Shown here: positions 53,105-63,517 of the stretch, in pieces
Layout: the number at the start of each line of letters is the position of its first letter
Position numbering within the stretch: position 1 is the stretch's first letter
Assembly: GCA_018398805.1 (NCBI GenBank)
Contig: JAGFBZ010000183.1
Span: 1-64,000 of the forward strand
DNA length: 64,000 nt
From: Hirundichthys speculiger
Lineage: Eukaryota; Chordata; Actinopteri; Beloniformes; Exocoetidae
Direction: 5' to 3'
Position numbers and translations under genes: made by a program
Notes under the pieces: generated by a model
Database searches by the model: none
Seen by the model: the letters and a program-made list of their open reading frames with translations, nothing else
Told to the model about the DNA's origin: nothing

Positions 53105-53975
53105 CTCTGCTACGTACTCCTGTATAGGTAAAAAAAAGGAGCCAATCTTCCCCTCTCCGTGTCAAAGATTCGTACTGTAGGTTTCTCTGGGAAAACACCA
53201 ATAATACCAATGACTGTGCCGGTTCCGCTGAAAATAGGAGACAAAACAATCTACGCTTCCCTGCTATATTCAGCAGATACGCCAATCAATCTCCTGGGAA
53301 GAGATGTGTTATGCCAACTAAATGCAAAAATCAAGTGTACACCAGATGGTATCTACTTTGATGTGAATGATGATACAAATGATAACTTATCTTTCCCTAT
53401 GATGCCATTAAGAGTACCTACAGGACCACTACGGACTCCCGACCATGGTCCTGAGGCTCAAGTGTTCTGGTTGAAGCTGACAGCACATGACTCTGTCCTT
53501 TACCAGGAATGGGAAGCCTGGCAACCACTGGTAATGAACCACTATGACATGGCTAGAGAGCCAACACTTCCACTTCACTGTACCATGTTCTATGACGGAG
53601 ACCAAACTCACGAGGACTTTGAGACAAGCTGGGATGAAAATATTAATGGTAAAACCACAATAATCCAGTATGAAGATATCATAGTAGGACCACAAGTAGC
53701 CGCTGCAGCTGTGAACTTTGCAGACAAGAAAGTTGAGAACTGGTTCTCAGTTCCCAACTCATCACCGCATGTGACACTGTTATTTGCAGAAGGGTATGAG
53801 TCACATGACCTAGGCCCTATGGTGAAAACAGCAAGACAAGTTGAGAACTGGACTCCCACAGACTGTCCCCAAGTGAGTGTCTCCCCAGATGGACAATTTT
53901 TTAAAATCACAAGCCATCAGCTTGATGAAGCAATGGCAGAAAGGGTTAAGGTACCTAGGGGAAAGGTTAGAAATA
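53105..53975 (+). pseudogene. pol: ERV pol, copy 2: protease remnant and HxT domain
   Basis: It starts after the catalytic Asp codon (first readable: ATYSCIG). One extra A in the A-run at 53130-53136 shifts the frame relative to copy 1, then it is open from 53159. The HxT domain is fully kept: LHCTMFY (His 53576-53578) and PHVTLLF (His 53768-53770), again 64 residues apart. Most changes against copy 1 within the domain are conservative. A deletion of about 37 bp near 53976 moves pol to another frame. Confidence 0.85.
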
Positions 53976-53982
53976 TGTCCCA

Positions 53983-56900
53983 ATGCAAGTATGGTTCCAA
54001 CACAAAACAGATGTAGGATTAGTAAAATCAGCTGAACCCCAGAGGTTTTGCATAAAATCAGGTGTCAGATTGCCATACCAAAAACAGTATCCTCTAAAAC
54101 AAGAAGCCATAGAAGGCATAAGTCCCATCATAACAGGGCTAGTAGAAGCAGGAGTTTTGGTAAAGACGAACAGTGCATGTAACACCCCAATTTTTCCCAT
54201 TAAAAAACCAGGTGGAAATGAGTACAGATTAGTACATGACTCGAGGTTAGTCAATGCAGTAGTTGCTGAAGAAATGCCCATAGTACCTGATCCTCACACA
54301 CTGTTATCCAACATCCCACGAGGAACCAAATGGTTCACGGTGATAGATCTGTGCTCTGCATTTTTCAGTGTACCAGTTCATCCTGATTCACAGCACTTAT
54401 TTGCATTCACATACAAAGGGCAACAGTATACGTATACTCGGTTGCCGCAAGGGTTTGTACACTCTCCCTCCATTTTCAATCGAGTTCTTGCTAATGACCT
54501 CAGTCATCTAGATGTGCAGTCAACCACCTTAATGTATGTGGATGACATTTTGATTTGCTCTGAAACAAGAGAGCAGTGTGAAAAAGACTCCATCACTGTG
54601 TTGACGGCTCTGGCAGAGGGAGGACACAAAGTAAGCAAAAAGAAACTTCAATTCTGTCAGACAACAGTGGAATATTTGGGCAGGCAGCTAAGTGGGGATA
54701 AAAGACTAATTGCACCTTCTCAGCTGGAGGCCATAAGTAAAGTCCCAAAGCCTTTGACTGTAGGTCAGATGTTGTCTTTTCTTGGTATGGCAGGCTACAG
54801 CAGACCGTGGATCTGTGATTACGCTCTCAAAGCAGCCCCTTTAAGAGCCCTGATCCGAGCAGCAGGACAGGGATGACAGTCGGCCCAGTTGCAGTGGACT
54901 GATGAGGCAGAAGGGGCATTTCAACTATTAAAAGGAGATCTCCAAACTGCTCCGGCCTTGGCCAATCCAGACTATGGCAAACCATTCCATCTATATGTGG
55001 CAGAAAGGCAAGAATATGCATGCGCAGTATTGATGCAAGATACCCCAACGGGTAAACAACCTATTTCTTACTATAGCACAAAGTTGGACAGTGTAGAAGA
55101 AGGGTTGCCACCCTGTTATCAGGGCCTGGCAGCAGCTGCTTTTGCATATAAAAAGGCATCAGTGATCACTATGGGACATCCGGTGTCACTTTATACATCA
55201 CATCAACTGCATGCCATGCTCACAAGCCCACGCTTTGTGATTACCCAAGCCAGACGAACAGATTATGAGATCCTGCTCTCAGGACCAGACCTGACTATAA
55301 TGAGATGCACAACCATAAACCCAGCCACAAGAATGGTACTGCCAACAGAAGGTGAGCCCCATGATTGTCTCCAGGAGACGGACACCTTCATGAAAGTAAG
55401 GGATGAGTTGCATAATCATCCCATCCCGTCCGATCTGACCTTGTTCGTTGATGGCTCATGTGTCAGAGGTGTGACGGGCAATAAGGCTGGCTATGGGATA
55501 GTTCAACTTAATCCCGATAACACATTCACCAAAGTACAATCAGTAAGCCTGGCCCAGCCTTGTTCTGCCCAATTAGCAGAAATAAAAGCATTAACAGCTG
55601 CCTGTAAATTAGCCGCAGGAAAAAGAGCCACAATTTACACCGATTGTGGTTATGGATACGGTGTGTGCCATATAAATGCCAGCATTTGGAAGCAAAGGGG
55701 GTTTGTGCGCACTGACGGCACCCCTGTAGCACACGGGCAGGCCATAGTAGAGTTGATACAGGCTATGCAACTTCCCACGCAACTAGCGATAGTGAAGTGC
55801 GCAGCTCATCAGAACAATGCAACACCAGTTGCAATAGGAAACAACTTAGCTGACGAAGCCGCTAAAGAAGCAACAGGCCAGGCAATACAGGGACCAATGT
55901 TGTTTGAAGAAGATGCTGCTCCTATCACTAATTTAGCATCATTGATAGAAGCACAAAACAATGTTTCTCAGGAGAAAAATCTGTGGAGACAGAGGGGTGC
56001 TATACGCACCCAACATCCCCATGCAGGGTTGTACAGAAGTCCCAGCGGACATTTTGTCTTACCACTATCCTTACTACCCATGGCTATAAGAAAAATGCAT
56101 GAACCTGATCATTGTTCACGAGCCCAGGTTATTTGGAAATTACAAGCTGTGTGGTGGTCCCCATACATGTCCTACATGGTTGATAAAGAACTCGCAATGT
56201 GTCCTCACTGTCCGAAATACAATGTTCGCAAAATGTTTACCCATCCATTGGCTCACATACCTATGCCAGACGGCCCTTTTCACCATCTGATGATGGACTA
56301 TGTAGACATGATTCAGCGGGTACAGGGTAAACGATACATGATTGTCATTGTGTGCAGGTTCAGCAGATGGGTCGAAGCCTGCGCCGTCTCAAAAGCGGAC
56401 TACAAAGCCGCAGCGAGGTTTTTAGTCAGAGAAGTGTTTCCCAGATTCGGCATGCCCGATACTATATCAATGGACAATGGCAGCCATTTTGTTAACAATG
56501 CAATCCGGGAAATGTTTAAACTCTTGGGTGTCAAACAGAAGTATGGCTGTGTTTACCACCCTCAGTCACAGGGGGCGGTCGAACGCGTTAATGGTACATT
56601 GAAAACCAAAATTGCCAAAATTGTGGCAGATAGCGATGGCCGGCTGACATGGGTGGATGCATTGCCAATGGCATTAATGGCCATGCGCTCCCAGACTAAT
56701 CGAATAACCCATTTAACTCCACATGAAATGCTTACAGGTCGACCAATGCCCCTCCCGCAGATCAGAGGACCCCACGAGGGGGCAACGTTGGAGCAGTTAG
56801 ACCGTGAGCTCGGCAACTATTTGCATGCCTTAACCCAAATTCACAGGCTTGTGTTCCAACAGGTGCAGGAAGCCCACAAGAAGGACGAGCCTTGCATTCC

Positions 56901-57345
56901 ACTGGACATGCGAGACGTAGAGGTCGGGGACAAGGTGTTCATAAGGGTGTTTAGACGGCAGTGGAACGAACCCCGTAGAGAGGGACCATATAAAGTTGTA
57001 TTAACCACTCCCACTTCGCCTGATGGGCATGTTGATTCTGCTACTGATGTGGGTGGGCCTGCAGATTGGGACTCGCCTGGGGAGGGCCCGTCATCACGTA
57101 GGGAACACCATCTGCAGCACCCACAGGGCACTGATGGCGCTGTGGCAAGTCCATCAGATGACTCGTCACCTGCGTCTTCCTGGTTTCATGGGCCGCCCTG
57201 GTTTGGTGACCTTTCACCTGATTCATCAGATGGCCCCTCTTCTGCGCCCCCACCACCAGCAGCTTCCCCAACCACCTCGCCGTCTCTCCCGCCGGCAGAA
57301 GTGCCACCGCCCACGCCGAGTTATGAGGGCTATCGCTCTGATTAG
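53983..57345 (+). pseudogene. pol: ERV pol, copy 2: RT, RNase H, integrase
   Basis: One frame with a single TGA at 54874-54876. RT: VIDLCSAFFSVPV (first Asp), RLPQGFVHSPSIFN, LMYVDDILICS (catalytic DD). RNase H: LFVDGSCVRGVTGNKAGYG, SAQLAEIKALTAACKLA, ATIYTDCGYG, with D, E and D. Integrase: CPHCPKYN of the zinc-binding region, MDYVDMIQ, SMDNGSHFVNN and QGAVERVNGTLKTK (D, D and E), then VGDKVFIRVFRRQWNEPRRE, the C-terminal fold of gamma-like integrases. It ends in a Pro/Ser-rich tail. One stop apart, the enzymes look complete. Confidence 0.9.
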
Positions 57346-57547
57346 TTGCTTGATGGTGTTAACCCTGTGCGGATTAACAACGGGGGAAATTATAGTACTA
57401 CCAACTACTTATAACACAGCCGCCTCACAAAACACAGTAGAAACATGCGCACTAGCAATGACCACACTAGCTACTAACAAAGGAATAATAGATGGGGATA
57501 GAGGGGAAATCAAACATATAATGCAGATATATATGATTATGTGCTGA
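57323..57547 (+). pseudogene. env: ERV env stub
   Basis: The ATG at 57323 overlaps the end of pol by 23 bases in another frame, as in many simple retroviruses. It encodes a signal-peptide-like start (MRAIALISCLMVLTLCGLTT) followed by about 50 residues and a stop at 57545-57547. No surface or transmembrane domain, furin site or fusion peptide follows; only about 140 bp separate it from the accessory ORF. So nearly all of env has been deleted. Confidence 0.7.
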
Positions 57548-57684
57548 CAAAAGAGATAATGTACACAATATGTAAAAGTCAGCAATGAATACATATATAT
57601 ATATGCACATAAAAATAGAGCAGCAAAATTGAATGTAAATATGATTACTAAAATGCTGCCATATCTTCACCACAGACTTTTAAA

Positions 57685-58551
57685 ATGGCAGAGGCTTACT
57701 TTACTGGACCACAAATGACCCCAGATGATTGGCAGGAGCACAATTACTACAGCGGAGGGGACAACATGCATGCACCATTAGGAACACACCTGCGTCTAGG
57801 TATGCACTCTTTCATCCCCAACAGGCATCCAGAGGGGCCCCAGTGGACCGAGGAGCGCCCAGGGGGGTCAGGATGGACCCCTTTCCGAGCGATGACCAGC
57901 AGGAGTCTGGCGGGACCATCTACGGAGCCAACTGGTGTCCAGCCACCACCACCACCAAGGTCGCCGATGTTTAGCCCGGAGAATCCAGACAACCCAGCAG
58001 ACCGAGGACTCCTAGCCAAAATACTACCAGCACCCAGAAACATACCGCCTTATCTACGGTTGGAAGCAAGTGATTATGACCACCTTTCACGGTTCCTGCT
58101 CCACCCAGTGGAACACTATACCATCAAGAACAAGTTCCGCGATGAAATAGGCAAATTACCAAAAGGAGTGTACTCATCCTTGACGGCTGGGCTTACCCCA
58201 ATAGCCCGTGCACAGATCAGGAGAATCAGAGGCCTGACCTACAACTACACACAAACACAGACCCTGGCCCGTTTAAAAGAGGACAATGGGCGACTTAATC
58301 GAGAATTAACCCAAGCCCGAGCCACCATTGATTCACTGCAGGACCGATTGCGGGAAGTGACAGCTGCCCATGGTCAAACCCAACAGCAACTGCACTATTT
58401 GAGACAGTCCCACACGACCATGATCGAACTCTGCCAAGAAAGGTTTGGACAGCAGATTATGACCACCAACGGAATGGTCCTACTGAGAAGTAGGGAAGAA
58501 CGTCCCCCTTCCCCACCGGACGCACAGGACCCTCCGTCCACGGAACAATAG
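57685..58551 (+). CDS. Intact 288-aa accessory ORF of the ERV
   Basis: ATG at 57685 in a good context (AAAATGG) directly after an acceptor-like TATCTTCACCACAG, so a spliced RNA could carry it. Stop TAG at 58549-58551; no interruption. N-terminal part: polar, with a proline run (PPPPPRSPMFSPEN). Middle: LPAPRNIPPYLRLEASDYDH and helical stretches. From about residue 190, a coiled coil (LKEDNGRLNRELTQARATID and heptads after it), then a Pro-rich end. No signal peptide or membrane segment. Position between env and the 3' LTR is that of accessory genes of complex retroviruses. I do not recognise a family; function unknown. It is the only intact large ORF of the ERV. Confidence 0.65.
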   Translation: MAEAYFTGPQMTPDDWQEHNYYSGGDNMHAPLGTHLRLGMHSFIPNRHPEGPQWTEERPGGSGWTPFRAMTSRSLAGPSTEPTGVQPPPPPRSPMFSPENPDNPADRGLLAKILPAPRNIPPYLRLEASDYDHLSRFLLHPVEHYTIKNKFRDEIGKLPKGVYSSLTAGLTPIARAQIRRIRGLTYNYTQTQTLARLKEDNGRLNRELTQARATIDSLQDRLREVTAAHGQTQQQLHYLRQSHTTMIELCQERFGQQIMTTNGMVLLRSREERPPSPPDAQDPPSTEQ

Positions 58552-59514
58552 ACTGTTCTGGTATTACTGTGTTGTTAAGAAAAGATGTATTAATGTGTAT
58601 GTGATATGTTTGAAATGTCAGATAAGAACCTAAGAATCTATACCTGCTAGATAATTATTCAAGACATGTGGACTTTGCCCAAATGATGTATTCCTGAAAG
58701 CATAGGCCCAGGAATTGGTATATTGTTTCTAACAATATCTGTTTGTTTTGTTGGTTGACTTACATGGCTGACAATAGGTTACCATGATAAAAGTTCGGGA
58801 GGTTCCTACCGTATTTTTTACAGTATTAGCTAATGTCTGGAGGGCAGTGCTGCTGAGGTTAGCTATGTCTGAATGACAATGCAGCTAATTTAAAACAAGA
58901 CAGAAAATACCAAAAACAAAAACTTAAGAGGGTGACCCTCACAAGCATGCCAGGGGTTTTTCCCCTTGAACAAACTAAGGTAACTAGCTGTTTAGACAGA
59001 ATAGACCAGGTTTGAAATGTATCAGTAATGTTTTTAACGAGTGTTTTTATGTATGTGCACAGAACAAAAGTAGTATCTTTCACGAGTGTCTTATGTATCT
59101 GCATGCTCACGTGTGATTTGTATTACTCATGGTTTAGCAATGGAATAATGTACTACTGACGCTGCCACCTAACGAGGGTTTTACCCCCTGTTAACCGATA
59201 ATCGGGGGGATGTTTCCCTGGTCAGATCTCGGAGTCAGTTAGGAGCCTATCAGCGACGATCATAGACTCATCAGGATAGGCAAGTCCCGGGGTGATTCTA
59301 AGATGTAGCTGCAGTTGTCGTTACAACTGCAGCAGCATCTTGCGGTGATCCTCACTGATAGAAGTTGATTTGTACACTTGTATTAACTATGGTGTTAATC
59401 TGTTTAATCAATCACTCTGTTAATCAATGAAGTTAACCTTTGATTAGTCAATGAATGTTTATCACCTACTGTTGAATAAATAGAGTGGTCCTTTATCAGG
59501 ACCACAGGGGGGAA
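58552..59514. other. Non-coding region before the ERV 3' LTR
   Basis: No credible ORF. It holds an imperfect inverted word pair around ACAACTGCAG (59310-59335) and ends with the polypurine tract ACAGGGGGGAA (59504-59514) abutting the LTR. Confidence 0.65.
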
Positions 59515-60195
59515 TGTAGTGTAAATGTCCTTGAGCTCTGCATGAACTCCGTGAACCACGTCAACTCAGATAAGCACCTGTGACCGTACAGGAACAGAAT
59601 AAAGCATGAGTAGAAAAAGGGAGAAAACGGAAAAGAGATGGAGACTGTGGAAAGACAGATAATGAACACCTGCAGTACCAGCTGTTCATTAAGTGTGTAT
59701 GTGCGATGACACCGGTCAAGTTATGAGTTTCTGGGAATTTCCCAGCTCAGAATTGATAAAGAAAATGCGAAGAAATGATACAGAATAAAGTTATCTGTAG
59801 TAAGAAAAGAGTTTAAATGATACAGAATAAGGGATGTATTTTAAAGAAAACAGTGCTGACTTATAAAAAATGCCAAACTCAGCCGGCCAACCACAGTTAG
59901 ATATTATAATTTTATCCTATCAGAAGAAACCCAAAGGAGAGGGGAGGGAAAAAAGGAGGGGCAAGAGGCGGGGTTGTCTTGCCCCAGGATTGTATAAATA
60001 CTGAGACATTTTGCATTGTAAACCAGACCGAGCCCGGGCTTGGTCTCAAGAAGGAGCTATTGTATTGACAATAAAACCTTCATTTTTGACCTTTGAACCA
60101 GTTTGTTTGACTTTGTACTTTGAATTTTTGATACTTTGAGAACTTAGAATATTTTTGAGATCATTGGCGAACCAGACACCAATTTTGTCACGACA
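59515..60195 (+). repeat. ERV 3' LTR
   Basis: 681 bp, starting TGTAGTGTAAATG; the end is aligned with the 5' LTR at CACGACA (5' LTR: CACTACA). TATAAATA 59993-60000 and AATAAA 60070-60075. A GGCGGGG GC box lies near 59967 in a U3 segment of about 120 bp that the 5' LTR lacks. LTR differences are too many for a single recent provirus. Confidence 0.85.
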
Positions 60196-60235
60196 AGCCA
60201 CACGGCCCTTTAATTGATCAGTTTGACACCTGTGA
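60196..60235. mobile_element. Right end of a hAT MITE
   Basis: Inverted, it reads CAGGTGTCAAACTGATCAAT and GGGCCGTGTGGCT, similar to the MITE at 10314-10536. The left part is not in the window, since the ERV copy 1/2 join lies there. Confidence 0.6.
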
Positions 60236-60350
60236 TGGATCCATTACAACTGACCAGTGTTCTGTTCTCACTGACTGCAGAATAGTAACTCACACGTGCA
60301 TAACTTGTAAAAAAAAATAATTAAAAAAACAACGATATTCATGACACCTA

Positions 60351-60445
60351 ACTCGCACGCACGAGATAAAAACTCGTGCGCGCGAGATACATTAAGTCGC
60401 ATGTGCACACGAGATAAAAAAAAGTTGTGCACACGAGATAAAAAA
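60351..60445. repeat. Tandem palindromic repeat
   Basis: Four units of about 23 bp of the type CTCGTGCGCGCGAGATAAAA. Each unit is itself a near-palindrome. Confidence 0.8.
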
Positions 60446-60736
60446 AATAATTTCCATGTCACCTCCAGGGGTCTATAAAATGTATCTTCAGAAAGCAATC
60501 AAACATGGCAACTGTCGCTGCTGTCACGCTAACAATTGCTCATCAAACGTTTAAAACAAGTATGGAGGAAGATAAAAGCTGCAGTCGCCCAGAGCTGGAG
60601 GAGACCCCCGACTCCTGGGGGGGATTGAAATATTGAAATGGGGGAAATACATTTGCACCTGAAGTACCTGTTTTTGTCTTATAATAAAGACCATTTGGCG
60701 GCAAGTTTTTCCTCATATTTTTAATATAGTGTAGAG
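60446..60736. other. Unassigned
   Basis: No coding or repeat structure recognised. Confidence 0.4.
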
Positions 60737-61097
60737 CAGTGATTCCCAAAGTCTGGACCGCGGCCCCCTGGTGAGCCGTCGTGGTACTGCAGGTGGGCCG
60801 TGAGAGGTCATTAGAATTAAACAAATGTGTTTTAAATCCTCAATCTTTTTTAAATGTTTTTAATTACTGTAAAATATTCATGACGTGATTAAAAAAAACA
60901 TTAAGAAGTAATAAAACAAACCGGTTAAGTGTTATTCTACTGTCATCTTAACTTAATATGACAAGTGTCACCTTATTTGTTGACCCCTTACATTAATATC
61001 CAATCATGGTTCCTTGTCCTGTATGTTGATCACAGTTGTGATTAAAGGTTTCGGTGGGCTGCGGAGATTTTTCACATTTCAAATTGGGCCTTCAGCG
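60737..61097. mobile_element. hAT-like MITE remnant
   Basis: The left end CAGTGATTCCCAAAGTCTGG followed by CCGCGGCCCCC resembles hAT ends. GGTGGGCTGCGGAGATTTTT (61052-61071) belongs to the usual right part, but the right terminus and TSD are not found. Confidence 0.55.
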
Positions 61098-61111
61098 TGT
61101 GGATGTGTGAA

Positions 61112-61525
61112 CTATAGCAGGGAGTTGAGCTCTACTCTTTCATTTCCAGGGATACTCTCCATCACCTTATCTACCTCACTCCAGAATTTCTTTTTCTCTT
61201 CTAACTCACATTCCACCTGTAGGGCATAACTACTAACAACACTGAGCATCACACCTTGAATTTCTGGCTTCAGACTCACCCCTGTATCTGACACTCTTTT
61301 CAACTCCAGAACATTCCTATCAAGTTCCTCCTTCAAGATTACACCGCCTCCATTTCTCTTCCCATCAAGACCATGATAAAACAGCTTGAACAGAATATCC
61401 ACTCTCTTCCTTTGCATCACGTCAACTAACTCTCTAGCTTTTCCTGACATAGTCACAGCATTCAAATACCTCATCTCAGCCTGGGTCTCTTGCTTTTTCT
61501 CTTTTCTCTTGAAAGAGTGGCCCAA
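61112..61525 (-). pseudogene. RTE-type LINE endonuclease fragment
   Basis: The minus strand reads MSGKARELVDVMQRKRVDIL, FKLFYHGLDGKRNGGGVILK, LKPEIQGVMLSVVSSYALQV and KKKFWSEVDKVMESIPGNER. This is the N-terminal apurinic-type endonuclease of RTE elements. After VDIL about 20 residues normally including the catalytic Glu (QET-like motif) are missing. The fragment ends before the later catalytic motifs. Sequence up to about 61720 seems to belong to the 5' region of the same element. Confidence 0.75.
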
Positions 61526-61875
61526 TTTAAATCAGCACCCTGTCAGTCAATGGCATTGATGGCAGGTGTTGTTAACTATGGCCTTGACGATCTGGTATGG
61601 GGTTCATGGGTCTTGTGATACGCATGGTTAATTTGGTGTAGGTTTTACGTCAGATGGCCATCCTGACACAACCCTCTGCATTTTTCCAGACTCATGATGG
61701 GCTTAGAAAGAAATTGACTTGTGACCCCCTGAGGCTACATTACTCCCACCGCAGAAACATGTTGTTTAGGCTAATTGTTGATACTAAATCATGCCTAGAC
61801 TTTATATACATTAACCATATTGCAATTTGATTTATAGGAATAATTCGGTTCCATGCCATGGTGAGGCACAGCAGC

Positions 61876-62108
61876 GGGGCGGCTGTGGCTCAGGGTTGTC
61901 CGGTAACCGGAAAGTTGCTGGTTCGATTCCCATGCTCCCCTGGCTACATGTCGAAGTATCCCTGAGCAAGATACTGAACCCCAAGTTGCTCCTGTGGCAC
62001 CCTGCGTGGCAGCCTCGGCCATCAATGGGTGAATGTGACACATGCTGTAAAGCGCTTTGAGTGGTCAGACTAGACTAGAAAAGCGCTATAGAAATGTAAG
62101 TCCATTTG
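61876..62108 (+). mobile_element. tRNA-derived SINE
   Basis: The head has a polymerase III A-box-like TGGCTCAGGGTT (61886-61897) and a B box GGTTCGATTCC (61920-61930), at tRNA-like spacing. The body continues with ATGTCGAAGTATCCCTGAGC and the tail with AAAGCGCTTTGAGTGGTCAG and AAAAGCGCTATAGAAATG. This is a well-known fish SINE type. A second short piece of the tail (AAAAGTGCTATATAAGCACA) is at about 62172-62200. Confidence 0.85.
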
Positions 62109-62200
62109 CCAATTATAGGAACAATAGGAGTAATTATAGGGATAATTTGATCTAATAAATAAAGGCATCTGGACTAGAAAAGTGCTATATAAGCACAGTG

Positions 62201-63045
62201 TTGTTGTTCTATAGTTTTCTGCCTGATTTTTGCTTCTTTTATTGTACTATAGGAAAGTTGATAAACCCAGAAAGCCTGCGTCTGCTTCAGAAGAATTGAT
62301 ATTATCTTTATACATCATTGACACCATTTGCATGAGTATGAGTGCACATCTTGTTTATTTGTGAGCTGCATATTGCGAGCAGGCTCAGTGTTTTACATCG
62401 GCGACAGCTGGTAGTCATTCCCCAAACATCCATTGTGACTGTGTTTGTTTGTGTGAGGTAGTGAGAGAGGGACACCAAACGATCCATTGTTATGTTTGCT
62501 GACATGGTGCATCATCTGCAGAGCTGCTACTGTTGCCTTCCCAGCAGCACAATGAACAGGCAGCGAAGAGATGCTGACCCCAACACTACACGGCTTTATT
62601 TAGCTGAATATTTAGCTTTATTTAGCTGAATGACACACACACACACACAACTATCTCACACACAAAACAGCAGGCAGACAGAAAAAGAGAAATGTGTGTA
62701 CTGGATCCTGAGAGAAGCAAGAAATTATATTTAAATACATTTTAATCTGGATAAAAAAGTCATCAATCATATAATCAATAGTTCATGTTGCTAATCTCTA
62801 GAAATACTGAGCAATGTAGTGACTGTCCAGGATTAAGCTTGCCTATATGCACCGGAGAAATAAAAATGTACAACAATGTGCATGTAACTTTCCTTTTTGA
62901 TGAATTATTACGGCTGGCTCAGTTACCCTGAACCATCCCTGCCAGTCTTCAAAGATCCACTCTTTCCCGCTGTTGGCTCTTCTCTTCCAGTATGTATATG
63001 CAATATTGTAATTAACTTTGTTCTCTCTTGTGTCTCGTGTCTCCT
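62201..63045. other. Unassigned, short (CA)n
   Basis: A (CA)n of about 18 bp at 62632-62649. Nothing else recognised. Confidence 0.5.
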
Positions 63046-63360
63046 GTGTTAGCCTCCCTCCTTTGGCTTCCTGTAAAATTTTGAATCAAATTAAAAATTC
63101 TGGTATTCACATATAAGGCCCTTAATTGCCAAGCTCCTCATTATTTACAAGACCTGATAACTCCTTATGCTCCTAATAGAGCTCTCTGTTTTACTTGTAG
63201 TTCCTAGAACATCCAGAAGTAGATTTGGAGGATGGGCCTTCTGCTATCAGACACCTTTACTATGGAACCAGGAGGCTGACACCACCTTCACCTTTAAAAC
63301 TAAAATTAAAACATTTCTGTTTAGTAAAGCCTATACTTAGTCTAAGCAATAGTGTGTGTT
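63046..63360 (+). mobile_element. LINE 3' fragment, same family as at 41088-42959
   Basis: Plus strand. Reads LQDLITPYAPNRAL and other C-terminal RT-end words in broken frames, then AAAACATTTCTGTTTAGTAAA, matching the minus-strand LINE near 41990-42015. Stops throughout; old. Confidence 0.7.
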
Positions 63361-63517
63361 AGTATAGTCATAGCTACACTTATAGGAATGGCTGAAGAAA
63401 AGACCAGAGCGGGCTGGTCTTAAACAGCCTCATCAGAGTACAGCGTTTCCAGAGCTACATACTAACCTGCAGTCCCACCCTCTGTCCATCCCAGCGTTTA
63501 CCTCCACCTGTCTATAT

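Larger units (their letters stand above)
53105..60195 (+). mobile_element. Endogenous retrovirus, copy 2 (protease to 3' LTR)
   Basis: Begins abruptly within protease and runs to the 3' LTR. It repeats the protease-RT stretch of copy 1 with scattered substitutions. Pol has one in-frame stop, env is almost wholly deleted, and the accessory ORF is intact. The base after the LTR is the end of a hAT MITE, so it inserted into a MITE. Confidence 0.88.

Noticed and set aside
57023..57547. 174-codon ORF at the pol end as an env gene
   Set aside because: Its first two thirds are an out-of-frame shadow of the pol tail; only the part from the ATG at 57323 looks like env.
61876..62108. tRNA gene
   Set aside because: A and B boxes are present but the body and tail are those of a SINE, and no tRNA cloverleaf can be completed.
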